DNA from: Sedimenticola sp.
GTDB taxonomy: Bacteria > Pseudomonadota > Gammaproteobacteria > Chromatiales > Chromatiaceae
DNA: 64,000 nt
Assembly (NCBI GenBank): GCA_026992075.1
Contig: JALXAM010000009.1
Span: forward strand, 1 to 64,000
Direction of reading: 5' to 3'
Part shown: in pieces, positions 62,950 through 64,000 of the stretch
Layout of the letters: every line of letters begins with the position of its first letter
How positions within the stretch are numbered: the first letter of the stretch is position 1
The notes under the pieces: generated by a model
What the model was told of the DNA's origin: nothing
The model's input: the letters and a program-made list of their open reading frames with translations, nothing else
Database searches by the model: none
Made by a program: the position numbers and the translations under genes

Positions 62950-64000
62950 TCAGATGACGATCAGCTCCGCTTCCAGTGCACCCGCCTCCTTGAGCGCCTC
63001 GAGGATGGCCACCAGGTCGCCGGGAGCGGCGCCCACCTCGTTCACCGCCTGCACGATGTCTTTCAGCTGAATGCCAGGCTCGATGAGGAACATGCGGTTG
63101 CCCTCCAGGCTCACGTTGACGTTGGATTGGGGCACCACCGCAGTCCGTCCGGCGCGGGCGAAGGGCCCGGGCTGGCTCACTGCGGTCTGTTCGCTGATGG
63201 TGACCACCAGGTTGCCGTGCGCCACCGCCGCCGGCAGGATGCGCACGTTCTTGCCGATCACCACGGTGCCGGTGCGCGAGTTCACCACCACCTTGGCCGG
63301 CGCCTCGCCCGGTCGCAGGGTGATGTTCTCCACCACCGAGAGGAAGGCCACTTTCTGGGTGGGATCGGCCGGTGCCCGGACCTGCACGGAAGCGCCATCG
63401 ATGGCCTTTGCCGTCCCCTCCCCCAGCGCCAGATTGATGGCCTTCACCATGCGCGCCACGGTGGTGAAATCCGGGGTATGCAGGTTGAGCACCAGCTGTC
63501 GCTGGCTGGTGAAGGGGCTGGCCACCGCCCGCTCCACGGTGGCGCCGTTGGGGATGCGGCCAGCAGCAGGATGGTTCACCGTGATCTTGGAACCGTCGCT
63601 GCCCTGGGCGCCGAAACCGCTGACGATGAGACTGCCCTGAGCGATGGCGTAGACCTGGCCGTCGATCCCCTTGAGGGGGGTCATCAGCAAGGTGCCGCCG
63701 CGCAGGCTCTTGGCGTTGCCCACGGAGGAGACGGTGACGTCGATGGTCTGACCCGGCTTGACGAAGGGGGGCAGCGTGGCGTGCACCATCACCGCCGCCA
63801 CGTTCTTGGGCTTGGGGTTGACCCCCGGGGGCACCACCACCCCCAACCGGGCCAGCATGCTCTTCAGGCTCTGGGCGGTGAACTGGTTCTGGCTGGTCTG
63901 GTCCCCGGTGCCATCCAGGCCCACCACCAGGCCATAGCCCACCAGCTGGTTCTCCCGCACCCCGGCCACCGAGGCCAGATCCTTGATGCGTTCGGCCGGA
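62950..64000 (-). CDS. flgI: Flagellar P-ring protein FlgI (5' end beyond window)
   Basis: About 349 residues are visible; only the signal peptide and the first few residues are missing past 64000. [20 protein letters not shown] and [15 protein letters not shown] are the FlgI N-terminal signature, and the closing [21 protein letters not shown] is typical. It is a periplasmic P-ring subunit around the rod. It forms part of the flgBCDEFGHIJ run. Confidence 0.96.
   Translation of the reverse strand, partial: PAERIKDLASVAGVRENQLVGYGLVVGLDGTGDQTSQNQFTAQSLKSMLARLGVVVPPGVNPKPKNVAAVMVHATLPPFVKPGQTIDVTVSSVGNAKSLRGGTLLMTPLKGIDGQVYAIAQGSLIVSGFGAQGSDGSKITVNHPAAGRIPNGATVERAVASPFTSQRQLVLNLHTPDFTTVARMVKAINLALGEGTAKAIDGASVQVRAPADPTQKVAFLSVVENITLRPGEAPAKVVVNSRTGTVVIGKNVRILPAAVAHGNLVVTISEQTAVSQPGPFARAGRTAVVPQSNVNVSLEGNRMFLIEPGIQLKDIVQAVNEVGAAPGDLVAILEALKEAGALEAELIVI

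Noticed and set aside
1-64000. CRISPR array, prophage or insertion sequence
   Set aside because: No regularly spaced direct repeats, no transposase or integrase sequence, and no phage structural gene was seen on either strand.

Overview
The window is GC-rich bacterial chromosome from what looks like a free-living, polarly flagellated gammaproteobacterium. The support is a canonical fliE-to-fliA gene order with flhF and flhG, a FleS/FleR-type sigma54 two-component pair, the lptG-lptF / pepA-holC divergon, and a three-gene pnt transhydrogenase. The lack of enteric features and the overall style suggest a Chromatiales-like or sulfur-oxidizer-like lineage, but that is inference and the species is not identified.

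Positions 1-9,904: a structured intergenic repeat, tRNA-Val(GAC), and a self-contained small transcription unit (FNR-type class II promoter, 49-codon ORF, terminator). Then come pntB-pntAb-pntAa on the minus strand, with a second copy of the structured repeat inside the operon, and lptG-lptF divergent from pepA-holC. The pepA-holC run continues with a lipase-maturation-factor-like membrane protein and a putative molybdenum-carrier-family protein. Positions 9,906-18,222 (minus): a GT-A-like glycosyltransferase coupled to an acetolactate-synthase-like ThDP enzyme, an uncharacterized protein, thrC, hom and an alaC-like aminotransferase (aspartate to threonine/alanine metabolism). Positions 18,304-20,013 (plus): an Mth938-domain protein and a CNNM/CorB-type transporter.

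Positions 20,025-41,646 (minus): the flagellar core: SPOR-domain protein, a 62-aa protein, fliA, flhG, flhF, flhA, flhB, fliR, fliQ, fliP, fliO, fliN, fliM, fliL, fliK, fliJ, fliI, fliH, fliG, fliF, fliE, then fleR and fleS. Positions 41,857-54,093 (minus): an MSHA-like type IV pilus operon (mshM, mshL, mshN, mshE, mshG, mshI, mshJ and mshK-like genes and three prepilin-like genes). It lies between fleS and the filament genes, where a fleQ-type master regulator sits in Pseudomonas. A small unrelated gene diverges from it. Positions 54,930-64,000 (minus): fliT, fliS, fliD, flaG, fliC, flgL, flgK, flgJ and the 3' part of flgI.

Regulation is unusually readable. Six sigma54 -24/-12 elements precede fliL, fliK, fliE, fleS, the terminal pilin gene and the whole pilus operon. 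Two sigma28 elements precede fliC and flgK. The pilus and the flagellum therefore appear to share sigma54 control. The pilus ATPase also carries an MshEN-type (c-di-GMP-binding) N-terminus, which suggests a coordinated swim/attach module. No CRISPR array, insertion sequence, prophage or rRNA was seen.
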